A DNA stretch of 64,000 bases from Oscarella lobularis (taxonomy: Eukaryota; Porifera; Homoscleromorpha; Homosclerophorida; Oscarellidae), in assembly GCF_947507565.1 (NCBI RefSeq), contig NC_089179.1, forward strand, positions 3,055,747 to 3,119,746, given 5' to 3'. Positions 44,238 through 57,100 of this stretch are shown here, one piece after another; position 1 is the stretch's first letter, and every line of letters starts with the position of its first letter. The notes below the pieces were generated by a model that did no database searches, was not told where the DNA came from, and worked only from the letters and a program-made list of their open reading frames with translations. Position numbers and translations under genes: made by a program.

Positions 44238-47200
44238 TCATGGCTTCTTGCACTTCTTGAGGAGTTGAATTGCAATGCCTTCTTTGTCAAAGCCTTTGAG
44301 AACTAACAGAAGCGCTTTTATAGTGGGCCTCTCCAGTTTGCGTTTCCACCGATAAAGGATGAGAGACATTTTTTGATCATTTCGACGATCAGGCCTATCC
44401 GACAGGTAATTCTTCACTCTTTCACGACTCCAGCCTAACAGCTTGCTTCCAAACGAAATAACGTCGTCGGAATCGTCAAACAGTTCATACTTGAATGCTT
44501 CAATATGGTAGTCTTTAACAACAGGGTCTTTGGCAAGGTTCGTATTCTCGTCTTCAACGTGCCGGCTTGTTACAGCAGCCACTTCGCCCTCTGGCTCCTC
44601 AGGCGTTCTGAAGCAAGCATCACCGAGCTCACAGTCACTGTCCGAAAGCGAATATTCGTCATCTGAAGCCTAAAAATTAAAATTAGTTTTCAGCAGTATA
44701 TGTATGGACGCCTAAACTGCCAGACCATAGTTGTCTCTGTGTCAGCTTGAGCTTCACAACCGTTCGTGATCTACATAAGTTATAATAAACAACCACTTTT
44801 ACTGAAAAAGTTTCACCTCAATTGGAAACAAATTTTCTTCCATAAACATTTTTATGATACTGGTGTGTTTCGTTTCCTCCAGAGCCGCTATCAGTTTAGG
44901 CAAGGTGGCGTCCATTTGTCGGCTCCATTCAACGAACACGCTTTGAGCTGTAGAAGGAAAAGAAAGCTTAGCTGTACGCATTCCAAGACTTCTAGCAAAT
45001 TTTTCTGGAGCAATCAAAGTGGAAACGAGTCCGCGTAGCAACGATCGTTTTGCGTGACAAGGCAGCACCACGTTAATGTGCTTCTCCGGAACAACAACCA
45101 AATCACTGATAAAGTCATTTGACGTCGGGCTCGAACCTATCTGAGGGCATAGTCCGCAGTCTTTAGCATCTTCTATATCCGTGAAGCTATAGGCATGGCG
45201 TGTTTCGACTAGAATCTCCATGACTTTGCGGCTCAAGACTAGTTCCGACAGTCTTGTCCCTGGACTTCGTTTGTCCAGCATTTTCTCAACCATTTGCTTG
45301 GTTGTCTCTAACCGCTTGTAGCACTCCGCTTCCGAATGTTCAGGACCGCGAACAATGATGTCAATTGCTCTGTCGTTCACAGCCAGCTCGACGAGAACCT
45401 CGAAGTGAAGATTGTCAAAAGTTTCAAATGCTTTTACGCCACCCTGCCAGATAATCGGACAAAGAGATGACGGTTTCCGAGACGCGGCGACGTGAGCTTG
45501 AAAAAAGGGCATCGTTCCAGGAATGATAATGTCCGTATCACTTTGACATTCAAGTCGACGGCCAATGTAAACGCGCATGTCGGCGTTTTTTATCCAGGCT
45601 TCGGCTGGTCGTTTCTCCTGAGCGAGAGCTGGAAATTGATAACATTGTGGGCTATTAGGAAGGGGGAAGCAGATTTCTAAACGACAAAGGATTCTGATTG
45701 CTTCATTCACATCTATCCAAGGTTTTCTCTGTCGCTTATTGAATTGATGCAGAGCGATTCTAATATCATCTAATGAAAATATTCCATCTGTTGACGTCAA
45801 GTGAGTAGGAAATTCTTCAGGAGACATTAGTGGACCAATCACATTATGACAAAGCCAGTTAGGGTTGACAACCACCAAATCTTCTTCTTCAAAAAAAATC
45901 ACCTGCATTAAAAATTTTTATATAATCTTTGCATAGTATATAGTAAAGCCTTACTGATGAATACATGTGGAGAAATTTTAGAATTTGCATTTGAACAGCT
46001 TTACTAAGTCCAGAAAAAATTGTTTTTTCAATCATCGCCAACAGCAAACCAGAAGCAATCGAATGGCTAGTGGTTCTAAGAATCTAAAATCAGGAAAGTG
46101 ATAGATTAGTAAAGAACGCCATACAGTAAATTGAAAGAACACCTTGCGTTCCGTAAGCTCAAAGTCGTCTAAAATTCCGATGGTCTCTTTAGTGTATATT
46201 TGGTCCTACATTTAATTAAATATAACATTTTATTCTAGTGAAACCGCGTCGCTTACATCACGAAGTAATTGGCGAATAAAAGACAATAATTTCACAGGCA
46301 GTAGCTTGTCATCTTTTACCAATACTTGAAGGGGATGATGCGACGATGATGAAAGAAGATCGCTCAGCCGTGGCAATAGATTCGACTCCACCTTCTTTAT
46401 AATATTGGGAACCTTTGTCGCACGCTGTAAAAAAAGAAAAACGTCTTGCAATAAACTTATGAAACACGTAATTTTACTTCAATGCACTGTTGTTTCAATT
46501 GGTGAAGATGAGCTCTAATTGCGTTCATTGTTCGTGATGTTGGCGAACGACAGTCTAGAACAAATTCCTTATCGCATATGTCAAACCATTCAGAAAACTT
46601 GGCTTTCAGAAACGTTAAAAGCGACGTTAGCGACTCCGGTCCAACTTTATCCCCACGGCTTCCTACCAGCATTAGGCTGACTTTGTGGTTCTTTTTGGAA
46701 CGAAACAAACTGCATTTGGCAAATGAAAGCCAGTATAAACCAGAAGAACGGATATCATTCCACGATCTGCTCAAGTCAGTCACATAAACCAGCACCGTTT
46801 CTGAACTGAAAAACAAGCTGTGAGTTTTGTGAAAATTCTTCTGCCCACCAAAATCGCAAAATACCAAATCACCAGCAAAAGAGATATTCGCCTTATGAAA
46901 CTTGATACCAGCCGTACGAGAAGGCACACCCTGTCTAATAATGCTTTTTGCAACTGCGCCCAGGAACGATAATTGCAGAGATTCAATGAGACTAGTCTTT
47001 CCCGCCATTTCATCACCAAACACGCAAACTTTAATTTGGCTGGGACTTGAAGTGCCTAGAGTGGCCAAATTCGCATATTGAGATTCTAGCTGTAGATTTC
47101 AAATCAGCATCAAGTATATTAAAGTAAAAGATAAAAAATATTACCCAAGCACGCTTTAGAAGATAGCGACATTGACCGCTAGCATTTTGATACGGCAAGT

Positions 47201-50200
47201 CGCCGTGCTAAAAAAATCTTCATAACGCCAATAAATGTTTCCTTACTGAATAACTGACGGCGTTCTGGGAAGTAGCAGAAGCTCCATGATCAAGTAGAGT
47301 AGAAATTAATTGTAAAATATCAGCACTTTCCCTAAAATGTTGGACGGAGAGAACGCTCTGAATAGCAGACGTTTTCTATAAACAAATTGAAACAAATAAA
47401 ATTTGGTTTTACAGCCCGCACATCAAAGCAGCCCAATCTTGCAAGCTGCTGCGCCACTGACATACAACAGTTCTCCAAAGCCATTAGAAAACACTTAGAG
47501 TCAGGCTGCAAGCATATAAATGCGATATTGAATGCAAAGTAACAAAAAAATCTAACCTTAACAAAACTTTTGGTTTCATTCAAGAGAAACAACGCCGAGT
47601 CATTTCGACCATTAGCACAAGCCAAATGGAAAGGAGTGCGGCCAGACTAAAAACGCTTTTTGAGCTCAGAATACATACAGAAAAAATCACCTACGTAATC
47701 GGGTTCGTTGACATCAACAGCAAAGTTATTAACGAGACACTTAACAATGACAGAGTGATCATTAAAGACGGCTGCGTGCAACGCTGTCCACCCCTTCTAT
47801 AAAACAATGACACTAAAAATAGTACAAGTGGAATGCTAAAGAAACCTGGTTCTTCACATTGAGATCACATTGATTTGAGCAGAGAAATCGCACCGTAGAG
47901 AGATGACCTCTACTACAAGCTAAAATCAACGCTGTTGAGCCAACCTAAGCGTTCCAATATTGATTGCTATTCAATGTTATTAAAGTGTAACCCTCCTTAC
48001 AATAGTCTGTTCGTTGACATTAACACAACAGTTATCAACGAGATATTCAACGATAGACGAGTGGCCATTAGATGAAGCAACGTGCAGCAATGTCCATTGA
48101 CGCTAAGCAATGCCGATAATAAAGAATCATCAAGCGGAAATAACAAAACCTGGTTTTTCACATTAACATCACATTGATTAGAGCAGAGACATTGCACAGT
48201 AGAAAGATGACCTTTCCTACAGGCCAGCATTAATGCCGTTGACCCATCCTGCACGCGCAAACATACTTGACTCACAATACAATAATACTCTCCTTACATT
48301 GTCTTGTCCATTGATTAAGGCCTCAACAGCACACCTACAAATGAGAAATTCAACGATTGCAGAGTGGCCATTATATGAGGCAAAGTGTAACGGGGTCCGT
48401 CCATTCTATAAGATTCTGATGATAATAACGACATATTAAGTAAAAGCTGTCACAAAACCTTGTTTTTCACATTGATTCCACATTGAAAAGAGCAGAGAAA
48501 TTGCACGGTAGAGAGATGGCCTTTCCGACAGGCTAGCATCAGCGCTGTACAGCCATCCTGTACACAAAATATTTTCATTGATTGATTGCTACTACGGTGA
48601 TATCCTCCTTACATTGGTTCGTTTGTTGAGAGTGGCAGCAAAGTTATCAACGAGAAATTTAACAACGGCAGAGTGACCATTAGATGAGGCAGCATGTAAC
48701 GGTGTCCATCCATTCTGCACAGTACTAATAACAATGATACACAAACTAAAATTCAAACAAGACCTGATTTTTTGCATTGACATCACAGCGATTAGAGCAG
48801 AGAAATTTCACAGAAGCGAGATGACCTTTTTTACAAGCTAGCATCAACGCTGTCATGCCATTCTACTCGCACAAGTATTTTCTGCTTCATGCTAATTGCT
48901 AAAGTTTCTCCTTACGTTGGCCTGTTCGTCGATGTCAACAGCACAGCTAGTAACAAGATAATCGAGAATAGCGTCGTTGCCATTAGAGGCGGTAACGTGT
49001 AACGGTGTCCATCCATTCTATAAAAAGCTGACAATACAAACCCATTGAAAAGAGCGATAACAAAACCTTGATTTTCACGTTAACATCGCATTGATTTGAA
49101 AAAAGAAATTGCACAATAGAGAGATGACCCTCCTGACAAGCTAGCATCAACGCTGTCCAGCCATTCTGCAAGCGCACATATTTTCCGTGCTAAAGCGGTA
49201 TTTCCTTACATTAGCTTGTTTGTTGACATTAACAGATAAATTATCAACGAGAAATTCAACGATGTCACAGTGGCCATTAAATGAGGCAAAGTGTAGTGCT
49301 GTCCATTTATTCTGTAAAATTGCGATAACAAAAAGGAATATGGGAAACTCGGACAAAACCTGGTTTTTCACGTTCACATCGCATCGAGTAGAGCAGAAAA
49401 ATTGAACAATAGGGAGATGACCTTTTCGACAAGCCAGCATCAACGCTGTCGAGCCATTCTGAGCAGAAATATAGTTTCTATTGCAAGATAAAGCAATATT
49501 CTCTCTTTACGTTGGTCTGTTGGTTGACTCCAAGAGCACAGTTACGAACGAGATATTCAACAATGTGAAAGTGGCCATTAAATGAAGCTTCGTGTAACGC
49601 TGTCCATCCCATCTATGTAAGACTGGTAATAAGCACCCTTCGTGGCACACTAAGGAGACCTGATTCTTCACATTGACATCACATTGAATAGAGAAGAGAA
49701 ATTGTACAGTAAAGATATGACCTCTCACACAAGCTAGCATCAGCGGCGTCGAGCCTGTCTGCACGCGAAAAAAGGTTCAATTCCATGCTACAGCAATACC
49801 TCCTCATTACTTTGGCCTGTTCGTTGACATCAACAGCACAGTTATCGACGAGATATTCAACAACAGAAGAGTGGCCATTAAATGAAGCAAAGTGTAGTGC
49901 TGTCCATTCATCCTACTCAATTCTGATAATAAGTAGTCATATTTGGTACAATTCTAAAAACCTGGTTTTTCACACTGACATCACAGTAATTAGAGAGAAG
50001 AAATTTCACAGTGGAGAGATGACCTTCCTGACAAGCTAGCATAAACGCTGTCGAGCCATTCTGCAATCGCAAGTATTTTCTATTTCCTGCCATGCAGTAA
50101 TATACTCTTTACATTCGCCTGTTCGCTGACACTAGCAGCACAGCTACTGATAAGATATGCAACAATAGCAGAGTGACCGTTAAACGAGGCAACGTGTAAC

Positions 50201-52075
50201 GCTGTCCATCCAATCTACGTAAGACTGATAATAAAATACATCCGAAAAATCATGTTACAAAACCTTTTCTTTCACATTGACATCACATCGATTAGAGCAG
50301 AGAAGTTTAACAGTAGAGAGATGACCTTTCTCACAAGCAAGAATTAACGCTGTCGAGCCATCCTGCACGCGCAAATATCTTTCTATATTATAGTGATATT
50401 GCACACCCTTCTTACGATGGCCTGCTCGTCGACATTATTAACAGCACATTTACCAACGAGATATTTAACGATATCAGTACGGCCATTAAATGAAGCAACG
50501 TGTAACGCCGTCCATCCTTTCTACAAATTGCTAATAATAAGAACAAAAAATTACTTAAAAAAGAAGCAATCCAACGAAACCTGGTTTTTCACATTAACAT
50601 CACATGGAACAGAACAGAGAAATTGCACAGAAGAGATATGACCCCCTCGACAAGCTAGCATCAATGCCGTCCAGCCATCCTGCACGAGTAATATATTTGT
50701 TTCACGCTACAGCGATATTCTCTCTTACATTGGTTCGCTCGTCAACATCTAGAGCACAGTTATTAACGAGATATTCGACAATGGATGAGTGGCCATTACA
50801 TGAAGCATCGTGTAACGCAGTCCATCCAAGCTATGTAGAACTCGCAATAAAGAAACATTATGTAGAATGCTAAAAAACCTGGCTTTTTGCAGTGGCGTCA
50901 CATTGATTAGAGAAAAGAAATTGCACAGTAGAGAGATTATCTTTTTGACAAGCTAGCCGCAATGCTGTCGATCCATTCTACAAGTAACAACCCGCAAATA
51001 TTTCAATTCCTTGCCACAGCAATTTCTTCCTTACATTGGTCTTTTCGTTAACGTTAACAGAACAGTTATTAACGATATATTTAACAACATCGGAGTGGCC
51101 ATTAAACGAGGCAATGTGAAAAGCTGTCCTTCCAATCTATATAAGACAAATAATACAGACACACTACATTAAGTAGAATGCTGAAAACACCTGATCTTTT
51201 ACATTGACATCACATCCATAGGAGCAGAGAATGCGCACAGTAGAGAGATGACCTTTCTCACAAGCTAGCATCAACGCTGTTGAGCCATCCTGCAGCGAAA
51301 ATACTTTCCATTCTGTGCTAGAGCAATGTTTTCTCTTACATTGGTCTGCCCGTTGACATCAACTGCAGAGTTACCAACAAGATATTCAACAATAGCAGAA
51401 CGGCCTTTAGATGAGGCAAAGTGTAACGCTGCCCATTTGTTCTATATGATGCTGATAATAAAGATACAATAAGTACAATTCTAACAAAACCTGGTTTTCC
51501 ACATTAACATCACATTGATTAGAGCAGAGATATTGCACGGTAGAGAGATGACCCTTTCGACAAGCGTACATTAACGCCGTCCAGCCCTTCTGCACGAGCA
51601 GGTGTTTTTCATGCTACAGTGACATCTTTCTTACGTTGGTCTTTTCGTTAGCATTAGCTGCACCGGTATCAAGGAGATATTCAACAATGGCACAGTGACC
51701 ATAAAAGGAAGCGACGTGTAAGGGCTTGACTGAGGTCTTTCGTCGATGCCGCTGTATCTATAAGCAAACCTCTTCTGTAGAGAGATATACATACTTATTG
51801 TACTTACCTTAGATGAATTTACGAAACAGTTTTCAGGTACTAGTAACTTAACAATGGATAGATGACCCTCTTCGCATGCCGTCATTAGCGGCGTAAAGCC
51901 TTTCTAAAAAATAGTACAAATAATCACGTCTAAAACCGGACTTATCAACTTTCGCACTTTGTCCATCGCATCTACTCGGACCATGTACTTGCTAATTAGA
52001 TCTTTCACTAAATTCTTCAAGCCATTAAAGCACGCATAATGCAACGCAGTTCCACCGGTCTAGAACTTCTGTTTC
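44238..52075 (-). CDS. D2: ankyrin-Roc-COR-Death protein, DAPK-like without kinase
   Basis: Minus-strand multi-exon gene. At the 5' side, single-repeat ankyrin exons begin near 52.06 kb (GGTALHYACFNGLKNLV); the true start is not resolved. A highly regular two-repeat array follows (51.7-47.7 kb), then diverged repeats to about 47.2 kb. The Roc-like exon (46457-about 47070) has P-loop GDEMAGKTS, DFGGQ, YVTDLSRSW and SRGD in place of NKxD. After two small exons a COR region (about 44815-45908) shows FFEEEDLVVVNPNWLCHNVI, as in DAPK1. A last exon (44238-44669) holds an acidic stretch, then a Death domain (FGSKLLGWSRERVKNYLS, LILYRWKRK, IQLLKKCKKP). No kinase domain is present. It faces D1 tail to tail with about 3.1 kb between, but is not a recent copy of it. 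Confidence 0.75.
47690..51700 (-). repeat. Two-exon ankyrin array, ~13 units of about 305 bp
   Basis: Each unit has one exon like NGSTALMLACRKGHLSTVQF / LCSNQCDVNVKN and one like NGWTALHAASSNGHSAVVKF / LVDN..VNKQTN, separated by introns of about 60 nt. Exon-type-X copies sit near 47.85, 48.15, 48.46, 48.77, 49.07, 49.37, 49.67, 49.97, 50.27, 50.58, 50.88, 51.20 and 51.50 kb, a near-constant step. A diverged X exon follows at 51.82 kb. Homogeneity of introns as well as exons indicates unit-level duplication. Confidence 0.85.
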
Positions 52076-52572
52076 ACAGAAGGCACTGATTACCTACTCT
52101 ATACACAGTATCTTACTTCTTCTACGTCGGCATGACGTGTTCGGTTTGCCGACCTGCCGCCACCGAGAGCCTCCTTGCAATTTCATTTTGCGAGTACAGT
52201 AAAAGTGAATATTAATGTATCTGACTTCGCTTCTCTGGCTACATAAAGATCGACAATCGATTAGGAAAGGCCAGTTGTCATAAGCAAAGCCCAGACGCTC
52301 AGCAAAAGCCATCAATCGTCAGACTAGAACTGTTTTTACGGCCTTGCGCCTGCTTTCTGCCGTAGAAGCAGTCCAGAAGAGTCCCTCCAGGTGAGATGAT
52401 TAGCACGTGATGCGTTTGAAGAGTGAAGTTGCGCTTTGCAGAACGACGATACCTAAGCAGCTTATCAACTGTGGTGTCACTGTCGAGCGCACCATATATA
52501 CCGTTTTAAAATATTATCAACACGCGCAGAGCATTGAACTTGGTTCGGGACTCGGGAAGCTTTTAACGGGTC

Positions 52573-52598
52573 CACGTGAGTTCACGTGAGTTCACGTG
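52573..52598 (+). promoter_or_regulatory. Three CACGTG E-boxes at 10-bp spacing
   Basis: CACGTG at 52573-52578, 52583-52588 and 52593-52598, each followed by agtt or agcg. This places three identical palindromic bHLH sites one helical turn apart, about 500 bp upstream of the D2 side. They arise from a 10-bp tandem repeat. Confidence 0.45.
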
Positions 52599-52599
52599 A

Positions 52600-54198
52600 G
52601 CGCCGGCAACGCAACAAGTACCGGTCCGGTGCCTAAAATTTTGTTCGCTAGCAATTTTCTCTATAATCAGTTTAACTCTAAGTTGATGAAGGAGCACTGG
52701 ACACAAGAGCCGAAAGGTACAGTATTGCGTGAGACGCCTAATTAATTCGCGACTAAGCGAAGAAAAAAGATTTGGAGTCTTGAAGTTGATTCACAAGGAC
52801 AAGGTATGAACTTGAAATTGAATATGATCAACACATCTTCCTCCCTTCTAAGGCCTTGAACAATTCCACGTTGTGGAAACCAGGCAATATCTCTGCACAG
52901 ATTGCATGTGCCATCTATGAATTATTACCTTCGAAGATATTTTGCCACGTGACTTGAAAGGAAAGGATGATCAAACCAGAGGAGGTACCCAAGAAACTTT
53001 CCCACAAAATCGTGTTCCGAATTCTCAAACCCGTCATTGAGACAAGCCAAGCCGTGGGACTGAGTCTGCAGTCCCCACAGTTGGACTTCAAGTCAGTGGG
53101 AGAAGTCAAGGGCACATCAACCTCCAGCCCCCATGGAGGAAGATTTTCCCAAGTCTCCAGGGGACAGCGAATTAGCCTCCGGCAGCCACGGAAGGAGACA
53201 TTTGCCTAAGTCCCAAGCCGTTCACCCCCAGCGTGCTAGCCTACTTTAGAGGATGTTCACATCTTGGCCGAAAGGTGGATGTCTTCGTCCACATCCTCTT
53301 CTTCCTCGACGGATTGGGCGCGACGCGTGAACAGCTGGCAGCATTATTACATCTACACATAATTCCAAATATTAGCCAAAATCGAACGCATTTCGTCATT
53401 TCGCTACTGCGAGGTCAAATGACCAAATCTAAGGAGTGTCCAAACAAACTCAACCAAAACTCAGGTCGGCGAATAATCGCTCCATCGCAAATAGCCAATC
53501 TAACAGTCTCAAACGAAGAGATTCATCGTTTTAAGTGCTCTAGGTACGCTGATTTCGACTACGTTAGGAATCTAAGAGGAGAACGGGGCCCGAAATCGGA
53601 AGGGGGTCCCACGTACGTGAGCCGTTTCGACTCTTAGCGATCGAGATACGTCGTGTGTCAATCTTAGAGAAACGAATAAAACGAGAAACCGTTTTCTAGG
53701 CGCGATTTCGAGGCTCTACTATCGACGGGTCGAAAACTACAGGTAAAACGTCGCTAAAGACGCTATAGCAATAGCAAAGGAAAGCGAAGAGCAGGTTTAC
53801 GCAAATAAGAGCATCTCACCTTGTCGGAATAGTCCGCTGTGACGTTTTTCGTCCTGAAGCGTTTGAGTCTTGAACTTTGCGCTGTAGCGCGCTAAGAGTG
53901 CGTCAGAATTTGCCACGTGACTCGGCCAATTTCCTATGAGAGAGGCGGTATGTGTACCCCTCCATCGTTCGACGGCCACGACTCGCTTGTCTTACGTTCT
54001 GGGCGGCTGATCGAGAAGAAGCACACCTGTTATTTCCATTTCTAAGTGCTCGACGACCCGTGGAGAGCTCATTATTTGCTCTATTATCGATGGTGCCGTC
54101 AATAACGGAGTGCCGCACTGCTAAACGCACCAACATATAAGTATAACAGCAACGACAACAACGGCAACACAACAAAGGCAAAATGACCAAACAAAATG
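52600..54198. other. Intergenic, no supported gene
   Basis: Plus-strand open frames at 52967-53209 and 53233-53637 lack family features. A short inverted repeat (gaggatgt...acatcctc) lies near 53250-53305. The segment separates two minus-strand genes. Confidence 0.4.
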
Positions 54199-57100
54199 CT
54201 ACTTATATTTGTTGAATTTAGGTGAACACAATTTTTCTCGCGGTCGCTCGCATTCACTCCCATGTTTGACTTTCAGCTCCTTCTCGTAAACTGAAAACGT
54301 TTCGATTTCTTTGTTGCACTTTCTCCCCTCTTTATCGCATTCCTGAATGCAACTTTTTTTTCTGTGATTACTCCTCCTACACTTTCTTCTGCACTGCACC
54401 AGAGTGGTCTCGCAAGTTGAAGTTGACACCGGCCACTTTTCTACCAGAGACGCATAATCTAAAATGAATTTAGGGCCTTCCTTTCCCTGTATGTGATAGT
54501 TTTTCCCAATTTTAAAGGGCAGTGATTGAGAGCAAGTTAGTGGCATCCAAAGTGTTATTTTATCATTCCGACTGAGATTGCGACTTCCCACTTTTAGTAC
54601 CTGTATATAATCCACACTTACTATTCAATTTTATTGCTCCAATTAGTAACATACATCTACTATTTTGACCTTTGTTCGTTGCCATCCGTCCTCTTCTTTG
54701 ATTTTCTCAACTTCAATGCGGTACACTATATCGAAGCAGAAAACCATACACACATATAGCATATTTGGGTAAATAGAGCTGACCGTAGCGATCTTTTTCA
54801 CAGGCAGTGCACAACCGACGTCTAATGGGCTCAAGTTTCGGACAGCGGCCTAGTTCAATAGTTGAATAGAGAATCTAAATCTGGACCATATGTTTTCACC
54901 TGCACCGCAAACGCATAAAGGCTCGCTGCCAGCTCCAGGTTTACTACAGAGTACGGCTAAATCAGGAACAGCATTATCTAGAGCGTAGAAGATCGCACAA
55001 CTTTCGTCTGTTTGCAACGAAAAGCATCAGGAAATTTTATTGTTTCTGCTTTTTGTCTTACTTCTGTGATAATAGTAGTAAACTTTTGCGCTAACAGCAG
55101 TTAAATGTTTAGCTTCGAACTCGCGAACTGCCCGAAAAGTGAAGCAAGTACGGTTCTCAGGTGATGAACCAATCTAGCAGAATGTTCAAAACTAGCAAAA
55201 CATTGTACGTTAGTTCTACCTGATCAAAGTAAAAGATCACACCGCGACCCGAGGTTTCAATTCTGTCCAGGAGAATAGATTCGCCGAAAGTTTCGTTTAG
55301 CTGTCAGAAGTTGTTTATCAGGAGACATATACATCAGGTAATCGTGCGCTTGCTAGCAACCTCCTTGAGGCAATTCTCTCGGCCTTTCTTGCATGCAACG
55401 TAGCCTGTTGGCAATTCGACTTCTATAATAGCTTGATCCGTGTCTACGTCACCTTCGTATCTTAAGAGCAATCCCAATATAACCTGTACTGTAGTTGTAT
55501 ACGTACGTTTTCAAATGATGACTTACAGGGCACAAACTGTCATTAAAGTGTCATTTTCGTTAATTGTTTTGGTTTTCACAGAAAAATTGAACTTGCATTC
55601 ATTGTTTTCAGCTGTTGGCTCGTTGTATTCAAAGTGCACCTAAATGTGAAAGTTCATACGTAACGCAAAGAGCCGATAGAAAATACCTGAAGGATTCCAA
55701 GGCCGTTTCCTGAGCTTTCTACTTTAATGATGTCGTTGCGAGGAAGCTAAATACATTCACTCGTTAAGAATATAACTTTAACATATCAAACTTTTAGGCC
55801 TACCATTATTCTTTGATTTACGTCTTTGTTAGAGTCGTTAACGTGCAACACTTGTTCAAAGGCTTTGTTTCTTGCTGATTTTATGCTAACCGCCAGCTCT
55901 CTTTTGAGTGTGATTGCACTAGCAAACTTAGACAGGCATCTGAGAGCCACGACTGTGTCCTGCAAGTTCGAGAAATTACATTAGAGCATTGCCTTTCGAA
56001 ATTATATTACCTGAGTTGATTTAAACGCTCCCGCCGCGTTTCTTTCACTGTTCAACCACTTAGCCAACGGTCTCGCACTTTGAATGCGCCCCTCTTCAAC
56101 GTGTCCGCACAACGCATAAGCTGTTGTTTCAACTGATATCGGGTCAGCACCAGATTGTAACTGCTCCTCGCTTGCTGACCAAAACCTTGCCCCGTCGCTT
56201 CCTGAACAACACATTTAGAAAATCAACGTTGAACAGAAAGATGCGACGTACTGTTTCTTGATACTTGATCTAAAATAAGCCTCGCTTTCGTTAGTATTTC
56301 AGCTCTGCATTGGCAAAGACGGCATGTTACGCACGCCTTTACCAAAGCGGCATAGACAATGGCCCGGCTGTACGGTCTTATAACGGCATCCTTTTCCACA
56401 TCGATCTCTAATACTCGAACTGCTTTGCAAAAAGCTGCTGCTGCATTCTAGGAAAAATAGATTAGTTGCACTTTCATTTGCGTTGGCTGCCCATTTTACC
56501 GCTGTAAAGAGAGGGTGATTTGGTGCTTGGCAGCATTCGAGTGCTCCGTGTACAACGTAGGCAGTTAGAGAGGCATCTTCACTTTTTACACCGCCCTGAT
56601 AATGCACCCTTACTTAGAAAGACTTTGAACTCTAATAATATGAGAGCGCTTACAATGAGACGTCTGGAAGTGTCGTACATCTCAATAATGGCGCCATTAG
56701 GTGCCTGTCTAGTCGTCAAAAATGTGATAAGTTCCTCTATAACGTTGTCGTCAATGGTAGCGTAGTTTCGAGCATCGCAGAACGTTTGCAGTACAAAAGC
56801 GCTTAACCTAAGCAAAAAATGTACGTGCGTATTCGTAAACAAGCCCATTCTTATCTCCGCAAACCATGTTGAGGCGAGTGAGTTCTTAAACTTAGCAAAT
56901 CCTCCTGATGACGGCTTACGGTAGGTTAACTGATGCCGATATCCTAAGGTAATTTAGCGACTCTCATCATTATGCAATGAATGTAGTGTTAAAATGCCAA
57001 CCTTTTTGTATCAAGGTTGCATATCTATTTCGAACTTCAAAAAAGAGCTCTCCGGTAGCATTCAAGTGCTTAACTATAGCAACGTTAGGAGCAAATAGTG

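Noticed and set aside
47690-51700. CRISPR-like regular repeat spacing
   Set aside because: The ~305-bp period is explained by paired ankyrin exons with intact coding frames and introns; repeats are far too long and coding.
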